Below, piece by piece: positions 17,729 to 27,812 of a DNA stretch of 64,000 bases. A program made the translations under genes and the position numbers. Within the stretch, counting starts at the first letter, position 1, and every line of letters starts with the position of its first letter. Below the pieces are notes generated by a model that made no database searches, was not told the DNA's origin, and saw only the letters and a program-made list of their open reading frames with translations. The DNA is from Pseudomonas sp. R76 (GTDB taxonomy: Bacteria; Pseudomonadota; Gammaproteobacteria; Pseudomonadales; Pseudomonadaceae), in contig NZ_CP019428.1 in NCBI RefSeq assembly GCF_009834565.1, forward strand, positions 4,278,001-4,342,000. The letters run 5' to 3'.

Positions 17729-17805
17729 TGGCGCACCCGGCAGGACTCGAACCTGCGACCATCCGCTTAGAAGGCGGATGCTCTATCCAGCTGAGCTACG
17801 GGCGC
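17729..17805 (-). tRNA. tRNA-Arg (TCT)
   Basis: 77 bases with encoded CCA. Acceptor GCGCCCG pairs with CGGGTGC; anticodon stem ATCCG/CGGAT with loop CTTCTAA gives anticodon TCT. First gene of the leftward tRNA cluster. Confidence 0.97.
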
Positions 17806-17921
17806 CTTATTAATCTGTACTCTTGGAGGATTACAAACTAAGTGCTTCCAGCCTTGCAGTACAACAATTCTGCTCGACCTTCTTAACCAGTGCTAGGCTG
17901 TGCCCGACAAGTGCGACGAAT

Positions 17922-17948
17922 AGTATAGACGCCCCGGAAACCCGTCAA
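17922..17948 (-). promoter_or_regulatory. Promoter of the tRNA cluster
   Basis: On the minus strand, TTGACG (17943-17948), then TATACT (17922-17927) after 15 bp; TACTAT read 17 bp away is an alternative -10. A GC-rich discriminator follows, as in stringently controlled stable-RNA promoters. About 115 bases before tRNA-Arg. Confidence 0.6.
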
Positions 17949-18080
17949 ATCTTTTTTGAAAAAAATTCATTTTATTTAAGGGGTTAGGGCAATTTGCGGA
18001 CCAAGCGCCTTTGCCCTCACGCCCTGGCGTGCGAGAATGCGCGCACTTTTCTTCTCCCTCTCGATGGTTAATCACGCGTA

Positions 18081-18935
18081 ATGACTGCACAACTTATCGA
18101 CGGCAAATCAATCGCCGCCAGCCTGCGCCAGCAGATCGCCAAACGAGTCACCGAGCGCAGCCAGCAAGGCTTGCGCACGCCTGGGCTCGCGGTGATTCTG
18201 GTCGGCAGCGATCCTGCCTCTCAGGTTTATGTCTCGCACAAGCGTAAAGACTGTGAAGAGGTCGGCTTTATCTCCAAAGCCTACGACTTGCCTTCTGACA
18301 CCACCCAGCAGGCCCTGACCGACCTGATCGACAGCCTCAACGACGATCCGGCCATCGACGGCATCCTGCTCCAGCTGCCGCTGCCTGAACACCTGGACGC
18401 GTCCAAACTGCTGGAGCGCATCCGCCCGGACAAGGACGTCGACGGTTTCCACCCTTATAACGTCGGCCGCCTGGCCCAGCGTATCCCGCTGCTGCGCCCG
18501 TGCACCCCGAAAGGCATCATGACCCTGCTGGAAAGCACCGGTGTCGACCTGTACGGCCTTGATGCCGTGGTCGTCGGCGCTTCCAACATCGTCGGCCGCC
18601 CGATGGCCATGGAACTGCTGCTGGCCGGCTGCACCGTGACCGTCACCCACCGCTTCACCAAAGACCTGGCCGGCCACGTCGGCCGCGCCGACCTGGTTGT
18701 CGTCGCTGCCGGCAAGCCGGGCCTGGTCAAAGGTGAGTGGATCAAGGAAGGCGCCATCGTCATCGACGTCGGCATCAACCGCCAGGAAGACGGCAAGCTG
18801 GTCGGCGACGTTGTTTACGAAACCGCCCTGCCCCGCGCCGGCTGGATCACGCCGGTGCCAGGTGGCGTTGGCCCGATGACCCGTGCCTGCCTGCTGGAAA
18901 ATACCCTGTACGCCGCAGAAACCCTGCACGGCTAA
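18081..18935 (+). CDS. folD: Bifunctional methylenetetrahydrofolate dehydrogenase/cyclohydrolase
   Basis: 284 residues. Interconverts 5,10-methylene-, methenyl- and 10-formyl-tetrahydrofolate with NADP, supplying one-carbon units for purines, formyl-Met and thymidylate. The catalytic Lys lies in [13 protein letters not shown] (Lys54), and the folate-binding segments GILLQLPLP and [12 protein letters not shown] are intact. The NADP site [10 protein letters not shown] begins near residue 170, and the C-terminal PGGVGPMT signature is present. Followed by a clear terminator. Confidence 0.97.
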   Translation: MTAQLIDGKSIAASLRQQIAKRVTERSQQGLRTPGLAVILVGSDPASQVYVSHKRKDCEEVGFISKAYDLPSDTTQQALTDLIDSLNDDPAIDGILLQLPLPEHLDASKLLERIRPDKDVDGFHPYNVGRLAQRIPLLRPCTPKGIMTLLESTGVDLYGLDAVVVGASNIVGRPMAMELLLAGCTVTVTHRFTKDLAGHVGRADLVVVAAGKPGLVKGEWIKEGAIVIDVGINRQEDGKLVGDVVYETALPRAGWITPVPGGVGPMTRACLLENTLYAAETLHG

Positions 18936-18950
18936 TAACCAGCCGTACTG

Positions 18951-18980
18951 AAAAAGCCCTGCCTTATCGCAGGGCTTTTT
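18951..18980 (+). terminator. Rho-independent terminator of folD
   Basis: AAAAAGCCCTGC / GCAGGGCTTTTT around TTATC-type loop, 15 bases after the folD stop. Confidence 0.9.
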
Positions 18981-19143
18981 ATTGGCCGCAAAAAAACCTG
19001 TTTTTTCTTAGTTTTTAAGCACTTTCGTCCGGATCTAGAAGAACATTCGACAGTTTCTGATCCATACTCCTAAAATGTAACGGCATTTATCAAAAAACCG
19101 TTCCCGAACGGTATTTCCTTACTTTTTTAGCGAGTTCATCCGC

Positions 19144-20067
19144 GTGAAAATTCGTCTCTCTCTTGTCAGCCTATTTTTTGCATTTACAGGCACCTTCGCG
19201 CACGCCAGCGAAACCACCCTCGCCCCGCGTGATACCAGCAAACTGCAAATCGCTTCCGGCAGCGCCATGCTGGTGGACTTGCAGACCAACAAAGTCATCT
19301 ATTCCAGCAACCCCGATGTCGTGGTGCCCATCGCCTCCGTGAGCAAATTGATGACCGGCCTGATCGTGCTGGAAGCCAAGCAGAACATGGACGAATACAT
19401 CGATATCAACATCAAGGACACGCCGGAAATGAAAGGCGTGTTCTCCCGCGTGAAAATCGGCAGCGAAATGCCGCGTAAGGAAATGCTGCTGATCGCGCTG
19501 ATGTCCTCGGAAAACCGCGCCGCCGCCAGCCTGGCCCACCATTACCCGGGCGGCTACCCGGCGTTTATCGCGGCGATGAACGCCAAGGCCAAGGCGCTGG
19601 GCATGACCAGCACCCACTATGTCGAACCCACCGGCCTGTCTATCCACAACGTCTCGACCGCCCGTGATTTGAGCAAGCTGCTGGCCTATGCGCGCAAATT
19701 TCCGATGTTGAGCCAGTTGAGCACCACCAAAGAGAAGACCGTGGCGTTCCGCAAACCCAACTACACCCTGGGTTTCTCCAACACCGACCACCTGATCAAC
19801 CGCGCCAATTGGGATATCAAACTGACCAAGACCGGTTTCACCAACCAGGCCGGCCACTGCCTGGTACTGGTGACCAGCATGGGTAACCGCCCCGTGTCGC
19901 TGGTGATTCTGGATGCGTTCGGCAAGTTCACCCACTTTGCCGATGCCGGGCGGATTCGCAACTGGGTCGAGACCGGCAAGAGCGGCTCAGTGCCGGACGT
20001 AGCGCTGCGCTATAAGGCCGACAAGAACCTGAAGAACCGCCCGAATGCCGCGGAAGTGCGTCGTTAA
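19144..20067 (+). CDS. pbpG: D-alanyl-D-alanine endopeptidase (PBP7/8)
   Basis: 307 residues from a GTG start; a signal peptide of about 22 residues ends AHA. A periplasmic low-molecular-weight penicillin-binding protein that cuts DD-crosslinks in peptidoglycan. All three active-site motifs are present: SVSK (Ser65-Lys68), SEN (Ser122-Asn124) and KTG (Lys229-Gly231). The segment HHYPGG after SEN is typical of the PBP7 group. No C-terminal membrane anchor is seen, as expected for PBP7. Confidence 0.93.
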   Translation: MKIRLSLVSLFFAFTGTFAHASETTLAPRDTSKLQIASGSAMLVDLQTNKVIYSSNPDVVVPIASVSKLMTGLIVLEAKQNMDEYIDINIKDTPEMKGVFSRVKIGSEMPRKEMLLIALMSSENRAAASLAHHYPGGYPAFIAAMNAKAKALGMTSTHYVEPTGLSIHNVSTARDLSKLLAYARKFPMLSQLSTTKEKTVAFRKPNYTLGFSNTDHLINRANWDIKLTKTGFTNQAGHCLVLVTSMGNRPVSLVILDAFGKFTHFADAGRIRNWVETGKSGSVPDVALRYKADKNLKNRPNAAEVRR

Positions 20068-20116
20068 AACTGTAAACATCTAATCTGACAGCCAGCTTGT
20101 GTGGGAGCTGGTCTTT

Positions 20117-20201
20117 GTGGGAGCTGGCTTGCCTGCGATGCAGGCAACTCGGTTTTTCAGTTGAACCGGGTTGATGCTATCGCAGGCAAGCCAGCTCCCA
20201 C
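20117..20201. repeat. Paired REP element
   Basis: Inverted GTGGGAGCTGGCTTGCC cores; a partial extra copy (GTGGGAGCTGG) lies just before it at 20101. Confidence 0.9.
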
Positions 20202-20238
20202 ATAAGCCCCGCGCCCACCTGTTTGATCTTCAGCGCTG

Positions 20239-20895
20239 TTACTTCCTTTCCGCCAACACCTTGAGCGCCTGCGCCGCCGCCTGCTCTTGCCCGGCTTGCG
20301 CCGTCGCGTTAGCAGCCTCGCGCCAGCGCTGCGCATCGACATTGGCCGGCAGCTGGCTCGGGCGCTGGGTCAGGATCGCCCAATGGCCGGCGCTCTTCCA
20401 CCCCGACTCAAAGTCGCTGAAGCTCATCACCAGCCGCCGCTCCAGACCCGAGCGCAGCAGCAGCGTACTTTTCTGCTGATTGAACCCCACCACCACGACA
20501 TAGCGCGTCCCGGACCAGAAACTCGGGTTGATCCGCGCCATCACCGGGTAGCCCGCCGCCACCTGCGCCAGTACCGCCGTCAGTTGGTTATCCAGCGGAT
20601 ACACCATCAGCCCGTACTCGCGCGCCAGCACCTGCATATTGCGCTCAAGGTCCGCCTCGCCGCCTGGCAAGTGCAGGGGTTTATCGAGCAAACCGGGTGT
20701 CATCACAATGCCTTGTTGCGACAGCATGCTGGCTAAAGCCGAGGGGCCACTGAGGTAAGCCTCGCTGCGAAAGGTCGGCACGCCATTAAGTTCGACGCGC
20801 TCCGGCAGGCCCGCCAGTTTCGACGGGTGCCCGGAACAGGCCGCGAGCCCCAGGGCGCACGCCAGCAACAAGGAGGTTTTAACGTTCGAGCGCAA
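20239..20895 (-). CDS. Peptidase C39-like lipoprotein, catalytic residues lost
   Basis: 218 residues from a TTG start (AAGAGAG upstream). The lipoprotein signal LGLAACSG puts the lipidated Cys at about residue 20. The fold matches C39-family cysteine peptidases, but the nucleophile motif (usually D/Q-C-G-P) reads YLSGPSALASML, with Ser instead of Cys. The catalytic His position (usually HYVVVVG) reads RYVVVVG. So it is probably a non-enzymatic periplasmic binding or chaperone relative. The C-terminal ~40 residues (QRWREAANATAQAGQEQAAAQALKVL) look like a TPR-type helical pair. Divergent from the small membrane protein downstream. Role unknown. Confidence 0.72.
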   Translation of the reverse strand: MRSNVKTSLLLACALGLAACSGHPSKLAGLPERVELNGVPTFRSEAYLSGPSALASMLSQQGIVMTPGLLDKPLHLPGGEADLERNMQVLAREYGLMVYPLDNQLTAVLAQVAAGYPVMARINPSFWSGTRYVVVVGFNQQKSTLLLRSGLERRLVMSFSDFESGWKSAGHWAILTQRPSQLPANVDAQRWREAANATAQAGQEQAAAQALKVLAERK

Positions 20896-21106
20896 TTTTT
20901 GACTCTCTTGATCAACGGCCGGTAAGGGCCCTGATCATAGGTTGCTCTTGAACGCGGGTATAGCCTCAAGCGCTAGTAAAACGCCCGGGATAGAGCAAAC
21001 AAGTTGGAGGGACTCGACCATTGGTCAATAGCAGGCAACCGTCAGGTAGCTAGACTGTCCATTGAGAAGACTGAGTGTGCCCCGAGCGGGGCGAAAGGAG
21101 GCCCGA

Positions 21107-21268
21107 ATGAGCCTTGCAACAACGATTCTGATGTTGATCTGCGGTTGGCTGGCAGTCGCCGGCGCCATGTTGTGGGGGGTCATGCGCGTGACCCGTCGGC
21201 ACCATCACCCCCACGTCAAACCCGCTGCACCGGTCAAGCCACACAAGGCTGCGGTGCACCACGCCTAG
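21107..21268 (+). CDS. Small His-rich membrane protein
   Basis: 53 residues from an ATG behind AAAGGAG. One predicted transmembrane helix (about residues 4-26, TTILMLICGWLAVAGAMLWG), then a basic, histidine- and lysine-rich tail containing RRHHHPH and ending AAVHHA. The clear ribosome site supports translation. It ends 4 bases inside the convergent lipoprotein gene. The tail could bind metal or nucleic acid, but that is only a suggestion from composition. I do not recognise a named family. Confidence 0.7.
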   Translation: MSLATTILMLICGWLAVAGAMLWGVMRVTRRHHHPHVKPAAPVKPHKAAVHHA

Positions 21269-21675
21269 CCAGGCATGCAACTGAAGTCTTGAGTCGCCGC
21301 TACTTCCTTGCCGTGGCCGTCCTTGAGGACGGCGCGCACGGTGGTGCCCAGGCTCGATTCAACCAAGGTGTAGTGCTCACCCGCCTGGAAATGCTTGTAC
21401 TCAACGCGACCCTGGCAGTCTTGCTGGTTGTCATCGCCCGGCTCTTCTTCAAACAGCGTCACGTCCAGGCGATGGTCGCCTGGCGTCACTTCAAAAAAGC
21501 GCCCGTCATCCACGCGCTTGCCATCGACGCGCTCGGCCATCAGGTCATTTGGCGCTTCTTCTTTCAAACCAATCCACGCTTCGCTCGGGTCCGCCTTGGG
21601 GATCGGGCCGGCGCACGCCGACAACAACAAAACAGCGCCAAGGGCAGGGATCAACAACAAGGGTTTCAGTGACAT
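21265..21675 (-). CDS. Hypothetical lipoprotein
   Basis: 136 residues from the ATG at 21675 (GGAG six bases before). The signal LLLSACAG gives a lipidated Cys near residue 21. The rest is a small beta-rich periplasmic domain: VTPGDHRLDVTLFEEE, VEYKHFQAGEHYTLVESS and a C-terminal DFSCMPG. PGDH-R-L-V phrases are common in PEGA-like or carbohydrate-binding lipoproteins, but I cannot place it in a family. It overlaps the end of the small membrane gene on the other strand by 4 bases. Confidence 0.7.
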   Translation of the reverse strand: MSLKPLLLIPALGAVLLLSACAGPIPKADPSEAWIGLKEEAPNDLMAERVDGKRVDDGRFFEVTPGDHRLDVTLFEEEPGDDNQQDCQGRVEYKHFQAGEHYTLVESSLGTTVRAVLKDGHGKEVAATQDFSCMPG

Positions 21676-21902
21676 GGCAGGGCTCCAAAGGGCATCGGTT
21701 AAAAGCGTTGGACGACGTTCAAATGTGTCGCGTCCGATGGATGACAAGCTTGGAGAGCCAACCTTTGTAGAACAAATGAATACATATGAAACGATCTTCA
21801 GCCGCTAACTAAATGTTCCTTCACCTGGCTGAAAGGTGCGTGTTAGGTGGGTCGGGCAAGACTGCCGGGGTTTGCAATCCTGTGTTCTCCGGAGGTTCAC
21901 GC

Positions 21903-24900
21903 ATGCTCGGGCTGGTAAAGACCGCACTGCAAAAGCCGTACACGTTCATCGTGTTGGCCATATTCATCTGTATCGTCGGGCCGATGGCGGCCCTGAAAAC
22001 CCCTACGGATGTTTTCCCCGATATCGGCATTCCCGTCGTCGCTGTGGTCTGGCAGTACAACGGCCTGTCACCGGACGCCATGGCCGGTCGGGTGATCTAC
22101 ACCTACGAACGCTCCCTGAGCACCACCGTTAACGACATCGAACACATCGAATCGCAATCGCTGCCCGGCATGGGCATCGTCAAGATCTTCTTCCAGCCCG
22201 GCGTGGACATCCGCACCGCCAACGCCCAAGTGACGGCCGTGTCACAAACCGTGCTCAAGCAGATGCCACCGGGCATTACGCCGCCGCTGATCCTCAACTA
22301 CAGCGCCTCCACGGTGCCGATCCTGCAAATGGCGTTCTCCAGCCCCAGCCTCTCGGAAGCCAAGATCCGCGACCTGGTGCAGAACAATATCCGCCTGCCG
22401 TTGAGCGCCCTCCCCGGCCTGGCCATGCCCACGCCAATGGGCGGCAAGCAGCGCCAAATCACCCTCGACCTCGACCCCCAAGCCCTGGCTGCCAAAGGCC
22501 TGTCGGCGCAGGACGTGGGCAACGCCCTGGCCCTGCAGAACCAGATCATTCCGGTGGGCACCGCCAAACTCGGCCCCAACGAATACACGATCCTGCTCAA
22601 CAACAGCCCCAAGGCGATTGATGAACTCAACGACCTGCCGATCAAGACCGTCGACGGCGCGCTGATCACCATCGGCCAAGTGGCTCATGTGCGTGACGGC
22701 TCGCCGCCGCAGACCAACATCGTGCGCGTCGACGGCCACCGTGCGGTGCTGATGCCGGCCCTGAAAAACGGCAGCATCTCGACCCTGTCGATCATCGACG
22801 GCATCCGCCAGATGCTGCCGCGCATCAACGAAACCCTGCCGCCGTCGCTGAAGACTTCGCTGCTGGGCGACGCCTCGGTGTTCGTCAAGCAATCGGTGGG
22901 CAGCGTGGCCCAGGAAGGCATCATCGCCGCACTGCTGACCAGTGCGATGATCCTGCTGTTCCTCGGCAGCTGGCGCTCGACGCTGATCATCGCCGCCTCG
23001 ATTCCGCTGGCCGTGCTGTCGGCCATCGCACTGCTGGCGGTTACCGGGCAAACCCTCAACGTGATGACCCTCGGCGGGTTGGCGTTGGCGGTGGGGATTC
23101 TGGTGGACGACGCCACGGTGACCATCGAAAACATCAACTGGCACCTGGAACAAGGCAAGGCGGTGAAGACCGCGATCCTCGACGGCGCCGCGCAAATCGT
23201 CGGCCCGGCGTTCGTCTCGCTGCTGTGCATCTGCATCGTGTTCGTGCCGATGTTCCTGCTGCAAGGCATCGCCGGTTACCTGTTCCGGCCGATGGCGCTG
23301 GCGGTGATCTTTGCCATGGCCAGCTCCTTCATTCTTTCGCGGACATTGGTGCCGACATTGGCAATGTTCCTGCTCAAGCCGCACACGCCGGAGCCAGGCG
23401 CGGGGCACCACCCGGAAGATGCATTCATCAACCACCATGAAGGTGAACAGCACAAGAAACCGCGCAATGCCGCGCTGCAATCGGTGCTGAATTTCCAGCA
23501 GGGTTTCGAACGGCACTTCTCGAACATCCGCGACACCTACCATGGCTTGCTGATCCTCGCGCTGGGCAATCGCAAGCGCTTTATCGTCGGTTTCCTGGCC
23601 TGTGTGCTGGCTTCATTCCTGCTGCTGCCAAGCCTGGGCCAGGACTTCTTCCCGGCCACCGACGCCGGCGCCCTCGCCCTTCACGTACGCTTGCCGCTGG
23701 GCACGCGGATTGAAGAAAGCGCCGCCGCCTTCGACCGGATTGAAGCGCGGATTCGCGAAGTGATCCCCGCCGAAGAACTCGACACTATCGTCGACAACAT
23801 CGGCATCCCACTCAGCGGCATCGACATGGCCTATAGCAGCAGCGGCACCATCGGCCCGCAGGATGGCGACATCCAGGTCACGCTGAAAAAGGACCACGCG
23901 CCCACTGCCGACTACGTGAAAAAACTGCGTGAAGCCTTGCCGCAAAGTTTCCCCGGCAGTCACTTCGCGTTCCTGCCGGCGGACATCAGCAGCCAGATCT
24001 TCAACTTCGGCGCACCGGCCCCCTTGGACGTGAAAATCTCCGGGCGCAGCGATGAAGAAAACCGCGCCTATGCGGTGGAACTGGAGCGGCGCCTGTCGCA
24101 CATTCCGGGGATTGCCGACCTGCGCATTCAGCAGTCCACCGGCTACCCGTCGCTGCAAGTTAACGTCGACCGCATGCGCGCCAATGGCCTGGGCATTACC
24201 GAGCGTGACGTGACTAATAGCATGGTCGCCTCCCTCGCGGGCAGCTCGCAAACTGCGCCGACTTTCTGGCTCAACCCGGCCAACGGCGTGTCGTACTCCA
24301 TCGTCGCCGCAACCCCGCAATACCGCCTCGACAGCCTGCCATCGCTGGAAGCCTTGCCGGTCACCGGCGCCGATGGGCAGTCCCAAATCCTCGGCGGTGT
24401 GGCGAGCATCGAGCGCGTGCAAAGCCCGGCCGTGGTAACCCACTACAACATCGAACCGACCCTGGACCTGTACGCCAACGTGCAAGGCCGTGACCTCGGC
24501 GGCGTGGCCCGCGACGTGCAAAAAGTGCTGGATGACACCGCTTCCATGCGCCCCAAAGGCGCGGTGATCAGCCTGCATGGGCAGATCGATGCGCTGCATG
24601 AAGCCTTCAGTGGTTTGAGCTTCGGTTTGCTCGGTGCGGTGGTGCTGATCTACCTGCTGATCGTGGTCAACTTCCAGTCCTGGGCCGACCCGTTTGTGAT
24701 CATCACCGCGTTGCCCGCAGCGTTGGCGGGGATCGTGTGGATGCTGTTCCTCAGCGGCACCTCACTGTCGGTGCCCGCCCTGACCGGGGCCATCCTGTGC
24801 ATGGGCGTGGCCACGGCCAACTCGATTCTGGTGGTGAGCTTCTGCCGTGAACGCCTGGCCGAACATGGCGACGCGTTGAAGGCCGCGATGGAGGCCGGTT

Positions 24901-25124
24901 ACACGCGTTTCCGCCCGGTGTGCATGACGGCCCTGGCGATGATCATCGGCATGTTGCCGCTGGCGTTGTCCGAAGAGCAGAACTCGCCCCTTGGCCGGGC
25001 GGTGATCGGCGGCTTGATCTTCGCCACCATCGCCACCCTGTTGTTTGTACCCGTGGTCTTCAGCCTGGTCCACGGTCGTCACCCTACTCGCGCAGCTGCT
25101 GGAGAAACTTCACATGTCGTCTGA
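21903..25124 (+). CDS. RND efflux transporter, inner-membrane permease
   Basis: 1073 residues from the ATG at 21903 behind GGAGG. Typical RND layout: TM1, a large periplasmic loop, TM2-TM6, TM7, a second loop and TM8-TM12. The proton-relay segment GGLALAVGILVDDATVTIEN in TM4 keeps both Asp. The group is the heavy-loop HAE/MdtC-like class exporting small organics, but the substrate is not readable. A His/Glu-rich cytoplasmic insert (GAGHHPEDAFINHHEGEQHKK) between TM6 and TM7 is unusual. First gene of a permease, adaptor, outer-membrane factor operon; no regulator adjoins it. Confidence 0.93.
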   Translation: MLGLVKTALQKPYTFIVLAIFICIVGPMAALKTPTDVFPDIGIPVVAVVWQYNGLSPDAMAGRVIYTYERSLSTTVNDIEHIESQSLPGMGIVKIFFQPGVDIRTANAQVTAVSQTVLKQMPPGITPPLILNYSASTVPILQMAFSSPSLSEAKIRDLVQNNIRLPLSALPGLAMPTPMGGKQRQITLDLDPQALAAKGLSAQDVGNALALQNQIIPVGTAKLGPNEYTILLNNSPKAIDELNDLPIKTVDGALITIGQVAHVRDGSPPQTNIVRVDGHRAVLMPALKNGSISTLSIIDGIRQMLPRINETLPPSLKTSLLGDASVFVKQSVGSVAQEGIIAALLTSAMILLFLGSWRSTLIIAASIPLAVLSAIALLAVTGQTLNVMTLGGLALAVGILVDDATVTIENINWHLEQGKAVKTAILDGAAQIVGPAFVSLLCICIVFVPMFLLQGIAGYLFRPMALAVIFAMASSFILSRTLVPTLAMFLLKPHTPEPGAGHHPEDAFINHHEGEQHKKPRNAALQSVLNFQQGFERHFSNIRDTYHGLLILALGNRKRFIVGFLACVLASFLLLPSLGQDFFPATDAGALALHVRLPLGTRIEESAAAFDRIEARIREVIPAEELDTIVDNIGIPLSGIDMAYSSSGTIGPQDGDIQVTLKKDHAPTADYVKKLREALPQSFPGSHFAFLPADISSQIFNFGAPAPLDVKISGRSDEENRAYAVELERRLSHIPGIADLRIQQSTGYPSLQVNVDRMRANGLGITERDVTNSMVASLAGSSQTAPTFWLNPANGVSYSIVAATPQYRLDSLPSLEALPVTGADGQSQILGGVASIERVQSPAVVTHYNIEPTLDLYANVQGRDLGGVARDVQKVLDDTASMRPKGAVISLHGQIDALHEAFSGLSFGLLGAVVLIYLLIVVNFQSWADPFVIITALPAALAGIVWMLFLSGTSLSVPALTGAILCMGVATANSILVVSFCRERLAEHGDALKAAMEAGYTRFRPVCMTALAMIIGMLPLALSEEQNSPLGRAVIGGLIFATIATLLFVPVVFSLVHGRHPTRAAAGETSHVV

Positions 25125-26280
25125 TCACAAACCCTCGCGCAAGCGTCTGATGCTCATGGGTGTCGGCGGCCTGACACTGGCCGCCCTGTTGGTCGCCAAC
25201 GGCCTGCACGCCCGCACGATGCACGAACAATCGGTCAGCGCCTGGACCGAAACCGCCGCCATCCCGCAAGTGATGGTGTTCCAACCGAAACAGAACGTGG
25301 CCGGCGACACCCTGCGCCTGCCCGCGCACCTGGAGGCGTGGAGCAAGGCGCCGATCCACGCGCGGGTCAGCGGCTACTTGAAGGACTGGAAAGCCGACAT
25401 CGGCACCCAGGTCAAAGCCGGGCAAGTGCTTGCCGAAATCGACAGCCCCGACCTCGACCAGCAACTGGCGCAAACCCACGCCCGGCTGGTGCAGGAACAG
25501 GCCAATGCACGCCTGGCCGAAACCACCGCCACACGCTGGCAAAACCTGTTGGCCAGCCACTCGGTGTCGCGCCAGGAGGCGGATGAAAAAACCTCCAACG
25601 CCGCTGCAGCCAAGGCCAACGCCGAAGCTGCCGCCGCCGACTATGCGCGGCTGTCGGCGCTGGAAGGCTACAAGACCATCCGCGCGCCGTTTGCCGGCAC
25701 CATCACCGCGCGCAACACCGATATCGGCCAGTTGATCAAGGCCGACACCGACAGCGATCCGGAGCTGTTCAACATCGCCGACACCCACCAGTTGCGCCTG
25801 TATGTGCCGGTGCCGCAGAACTATGCGGCGGTGATTCACCCAGGTCTCGAAGCCGAGCTGACCGTGCCCGAGCACCCCGGCGAGCACTTCAAGGCGCGCC
25901 TGATCGGCGACTCCACCGCCATCGACCGCCGCTCCGGCACGCTGCTGGCGCAGTTCGTCGCCGACAACCCCAACGGTGAATTGCTGCCCGGCGATTACGC
26001 CGAAGCCACGCTGCCGATTCCGGCCGACACCCACGGCGTAAGCATCCCGGCCAGCGCGCTGATCTTCCGCGCCCAAGGCACCCAAGTCGCGGTGCTGGAT
26101 GCGCAGAACCACGTGCACCTGCAAGCCATCCACATCGGCCTCGACCTCGGCGAGCGCCTGGTCATCGACCAGGGCTTGAAACCCGCCGATCGCGTGGTCG
26201 ACAACCCGCCCGACGCCCTGCGCGAAGGCGACCCCGTGCAACTGGCCGACGCCGGAGGTGCGCATGCGCCCAAGGCTTAA
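25114..26280 (+). CDS. RND efflux periplasmic adaptor (membrane fusion protein)
   Basis: 388 residues starting 11 bases inside the permease gene, so translation is coupled. One N-terminal membrane anchor (about residues 12-29), then a biotinyl-lipoyl domain (SKAPIHARVSGYLKDWKADIGTQVKAGQVLAEID), an alpha-hairpin (QLAQTHARLVQEQANARLAETTA) and a beta-barrel domain. It links the RND pump to the outer-membrane channel. No lipoprotein Cys is visible. Confidence 0.92.
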   Translation: MSSDHKPSRKRLMLMGVGGLTLAALLVANGLHARTMHEQSVSAWTETAAIPQVMVFQPKQNVAGDTLRLPAHLEAWSKAPIHARVSGYLKDWKADIGTQVKAGQVLAEIDSPDLDQQLAQTHARLVQEQANARLAETTATRWQNLLASHSVSRQEADEKTSNAAAAKANAEAAAADYARLSALEGYKTIRAPFAGTITARNTDIGQLIKADTDSDPELFNIADTHQLRLYVPVPQNYAAVIHPGLEAELTVPEHPGEHFKARLIGDSTAIDRRSGTLLAQFVADNPNGELLPGDYAEATLPIPADTHGVSIPASALIFRAQGTQVAVLDAQNHVHLQAIHIGLDLGERLVIDQGLKPADRVVDNPPDALREGDPVQLADAGGAHAPKA

Positions 26281-27682
26281 ACCCCTGGCGGCGTTGATGC
26301 TGCTGCTATTGCAGGGCTGCTCGATGGCGCCGACCTACAAGGTGCCATCGGTTGACCTGCCCGCCGGCTACCGCGAACAGACCAGCGACGGCCCGTGGCA
26401 CAGCGCGCAGCCGTCCGACCCATTGGCGCCCGACTGGTGGAAGCTCTACAACGATTCGCGCCTGACCGACCTGCAACAGCAACTGCTCAAGGCCAACCCG
26501 GACCTGGCGGCGGCACTGGCGCACTTCGATGCGTCCCAGGCGTATGCCAGCCAACTGCACGCCGGGTTGTTCCCGCAGATCACCGCCAGTGCGCAGCCGC
26601 TGCGCCAGCGGCAGTCGGACTCGCGACCACTGCGCGGCGACACACAGCCGTCGGTGTACAACAGCAATACCGCGGGTTTCTCGCTGAGCTACGACCTGGA
26701 CCTGTGGGGCAAAATCCGCAACCAGGTCGCGGCCGGTGATGCCCAGGCGCAGGCTTCCGGCGATGATTTGGCGGTCGCGCGCCTGAGCCTGCAACACCAG
26801 TTGGCGACGCTGTATGTGCAGCTCAACGGGCTGGATGCACAGAGCCGGATTCTGAACAGCTCACTGGATGATTTCAGCCAGGCATTGCAACTGACCCGCA
26901 GCCGTTACGAAGGCCAGATCGCTTCAGAACTGGACCTGACTCGCGCGCAAAACCAGCTGGCCGAAGCCAAGGCGCAACTGGATGAATTGCGCGGGCAGCG
27001 CAACCTGACCGAGCATGCGATTGGCGAATTGGTGGGCGTGGCAGCCAGCAACTTTACGTTGCCGCCAAGCCAGCAATTGATTGCGCTACCGGCGATTCCA
27101 TCGCAGCTGCCGAGCCACCTGCTGCAACGTCGCCCGGACATTGCAGCGGCGGAACGGCGGGTGTTCGCCGCCAATGCGAATATCGGTGTGGCGAAAGCGG
27201 CGTGGTATCCGGACTTCAGCTTGACCGGATTACTCGGCGGGCAGACGCAAGGAGTTGGCAACCTGCTGTCCGCCGGCAATCGGTACTGGGCGCTGGGGCC
27301 ATTGGTGAATTTGCCGATCTTTGACGGCGGGCGTTTGAGTGCCAATGAACGCCAGGCCAAAGCCGAGTTTGAAGAAGCCTCGGCGCAGTACCGCAGCCAT
27401 GTGCTCAAAGCCGTCCGTGAGGTGGAAGACAACCTCGCGCAGCTCAGGGATTTGCAACAGGAAGCGCAGGACGAACAGGCGGCGGCGGATGCGGCGCAGC
27501 ACACGCAATCGCTGGCGATGAACAGCTATCAGGCCGGGGCCGTAAGTTACCTGGATGTGGTGACGGCGCAGACAGCAGCGTTGCAGGCACAAAGGACATT
27601 GCAGGCGGTGCAGACGCGGCAGTTGCAGGCGAGCGTGGGGCTGGTGACAGCGCTCGGCGGCGGCTGGCAACCCGGCGCCTGA
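26264..27682 (+). CDS. RND efflux outer-membrane factor (NodT/OprM-type lipoprotein)
   Basis: 472 residues from the ATG at 26264 behind GGAGG, overlapping the adaptor by 17 bases. The lipoprotein signal LLLLQGCSMAPTY anchors it in the outer membrane. It has the two tandem OEP repeats of TolC-like channels (for example RYEGQIASELDLTRAQNQLAEAKAQL in the first half and SYQAGAVSYLDVVTAQTAAL in the second). It completes the tripartite pump; a ~110-bp palindromic repeat follows directly. Confidence 0.93.
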   Translation: MRPRLKPLAALMLLLLQGCSMAPTYKVPSVDLPAGYREQTSDGPWHSAQPSDPLAPDWWKLYNDSRLTDLQQQLLKANPDLAAALAHFDASQAYASQLHAGLFPQITASAQPLRQRQSDSRPLRGDTQPSVYNSNTAGFSLSYDLDLWGKIRNQVAAGDAQAQASGDDLAVARLSLQHQLATLYVQLNGLDAQSRILNSSLDDFSQALQLTRSRYEGQIASELDLTRAQNQLAEAKAQLDELRGQRNLTEHAIGELVGVAASNFTLPPSQQLIALPAIPSQLPSHLLQRRPDIAAAERRVFAANANIGVAKAAWYPDFSLTGLLGGQTQGVGNLLSAGNRYWALGPLVNLPIFDGGRLSANERQAKAEFEEASAQYRSHVLKAVREVEDNLAQLRDLQQEAQDEQAAADAAQHTQSLAMNSYQAGAVSYLDVVTAQTAALQAQRTLQAVQTRQLQASVGLVTALGGGWQPGA

Positions 27683-27685
27683 CCT

Positions 27686-27797
27686 GATCGTTCCCACGTT
27701 CCGCGTGGGAATGCATCCTGTGACGCTCTGCGTCACCACCTCAAGGCAGACGCGGAGCGTCTGGGGCGGCATTCCCACGCAGAGCATGGGAACGATC
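27686..27797. repeat. ~110-bp palindromic element, copy 2 (decayed)
   Basis: Outer arms GATCGTTCCCACG and complement; the two arms mismatch at several inner positions, unlike younger copies. Separates the efflux operon from the carbamoylase gene (convergent). Confidence 0.85.
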
Positions 27798-27812
27798 GTC
27801 AGGCAATGATCG

